Positions 63,564 through 64,000 of a stretch of DNA of 64,000 bases are shown piece after piece. The DNA lies in NCBI RefSeq assembly GCF_039536245.1, contig NZ_BAAAYN010000040.1, positions 10,171-74,170 on the forward strand, given 5' to 3'. How positions within the stretch are numbered: the first letter of the stretch is position 1; the number at the start of each line of letters is the position of its first letter. Made by a program: the position numbers and the translations under genes. The notes beneath the pieces were generated by a model that saw only the letters and a program-made list of their open reading frames with translations, did not search any database and had not been told where the DNA came from. Source of the stretch: Cryptosporangium minutisporangium (GTDB taxonomy: Bacteria > Actinomycetota > Actinomycetes > Mycobacteriales > Cryptosporangiaceae).

Positions 63564-64000
63564 TCAGGTCGCGACGCTGTCCAAGAACGCGTCGAGGTGC
63601 AGCCGGAGGCGGACGACCTGGTCCTCGACGGTCAGCGACTCCTCGATCCGCCCGCCGACCGCGGGTTTCTTGCGGCCGCGGACGTAGAGCGAGCACGCCA
63701 GGTCGCTGCAGATGTACGTGCCGACCGAGTTGCCCTGCCGGCCGGCGGCGCCGGTCTTCCGTGCGGTCATCAGCGCGACGCCGCTCCCCGGGTGCTGGGT
63801 CAGGCAGAGTGAGCAGAGGCTGCGCCGCAGGTAACCGCGCTGCCCCGCCGCCGCGCGCAGCACGATGCCGACCAGGGCGTCGCCGTGCTCGGTGACCAGG
63901 TAGCTGCGGTCGGGCGCCGACAGGTCGGTCCAGCCCAGGAAGTCCAGGTCGTCCCAGGGGCGGCTGTCCAGGTCCCGGGGCATCGACACCCGGCCGGCCT
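63564..64000 (-). CDS. FBP-type zinc-finger protein (partial, runs off the right edge)
   Basis: At least 141 aa resembling the C-terminal treble-clef zinc-finger domain of EF-G-binding proteins (FBP). Two Cys pairs (CSLC and the CSDLAC group) would bind zinc. PRDLDSRPWDDLDFLGWTDL is the family's conserved N-terminal motif. In relatives, about 15-25 residues precede this motif. Here the frame stays open to base 64000 past the GTG at 63989, so the true start lies beyond the window. Fusidic-acid resistance protein FusB is a relative; whether this one rescues EF-G is unknown. Confidence 0.8.
   Translation of the reverse strand, partial: AGRVSMPRDLDSRPWDDLDFLGWTDLSAPDRSYLVTEHGDALVGIVLRAAAGQRGYLRRSLCSLCLTQHPGSGVALMTARKTGAAGRQGNSVGTYICSDLACSLYVRGRKKPAVGGRIEESLTVEDQVVRLRLHLDAFLDSVAT

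Overview
This is a 64-kb chromosomal window from a very high-GC, free-living actinomycete. Three things point there: GC-biased third codon positions throughout, GGAGG-type ribosome binding sites with many GTG and some TTG starts, and an actinobacterial gene set (monomeric NADP isocitrate dehydrogenase, an HelR-type RNA polymerase recycling helicase, a SARP/AfsR-type regulator, Eis-like and MpaB-family proteins). The genus cannot be fixed from the sequence; a sporangium-forming order such as Cryptosporangiales or Micromonosporales would fit. I found no rRNA, tRNA, prophage, insertion sequence or CRISPR array. About 58 protein genes are packed tightly on both strands, with many ATGA/GTGA stop-start overlaps.

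Layout. 1-0.54 kb is repeat-rich noncoding DNA: a 32-bp tandem array and a decayed repeat family. 0.5-10 kb is a lipid or acyl catabolism region: acyl-CoA dehydrogenase, aldehyde dehydrogenase, GntR/FCD regulator, MpaB-family oxygenase, long-chain acyl-CoA ligase, a regulator with two TetR halves, a second MpaB-family oxygenase and its divergent TetR. 10-19 kb holds a GAF/PAS histidine kinase, small enzymes and a 1015-aa SARP-type ATPase regulator. 19-22 kb has a lipoprotein class A beta-lactamase whose N-terminus is built from an expanded 54-bp repeat, and a secreted Lys/Ala/Pro-rich protein. 22.7-26.5 kb is a Baeyer-Villiger monooxygenase / SDR / PucR operon. 26-31 kb is miscellaneous (secreted DUF3455, Na+/H+ antiporter, TesB thioesterase, DUF2293). 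31-39 kb carries isocitrate dehydrogenase, a lactonase-like propeller, proline iminopeptidase, a quinone-reductase-like enzyme and HelR.

39.4-48.4 kb is the most distinctive part. It has two paralogous response regulators whose HD-GYP output domain has lost its metal-binding residues, a PAS-PAS histidine kinase translationally coupled to a receiver-HDOD regulator, a CxxCxxxCC/pentapeptide protein, an ankyrin protein and malate dehydrogenase. Four of these genes share a bipartite upstream element, CCA-N14/15-GCC(C/T)A, that looks like a dedicated promoter.

48.4-64 kb is a mosaic of exporters (LysE, MFS, ABC), regulators (AraC, TetR, GlxA-like), two DHFR-like proteins, RsgA with an apparent leader peptide, an ABC exporter behind a MerR-style promoter, a putative two-gene toxin-antitoxin pair, and an FBP zinc-finger gene that runs off the right edge.

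Convergent genes are often separated by strong GC-rich hairpins. A dispersed palindromic element with the core CTTCCCGAA appears at three places (about 0.3-0.5, 41.4 and 55.0 kb).
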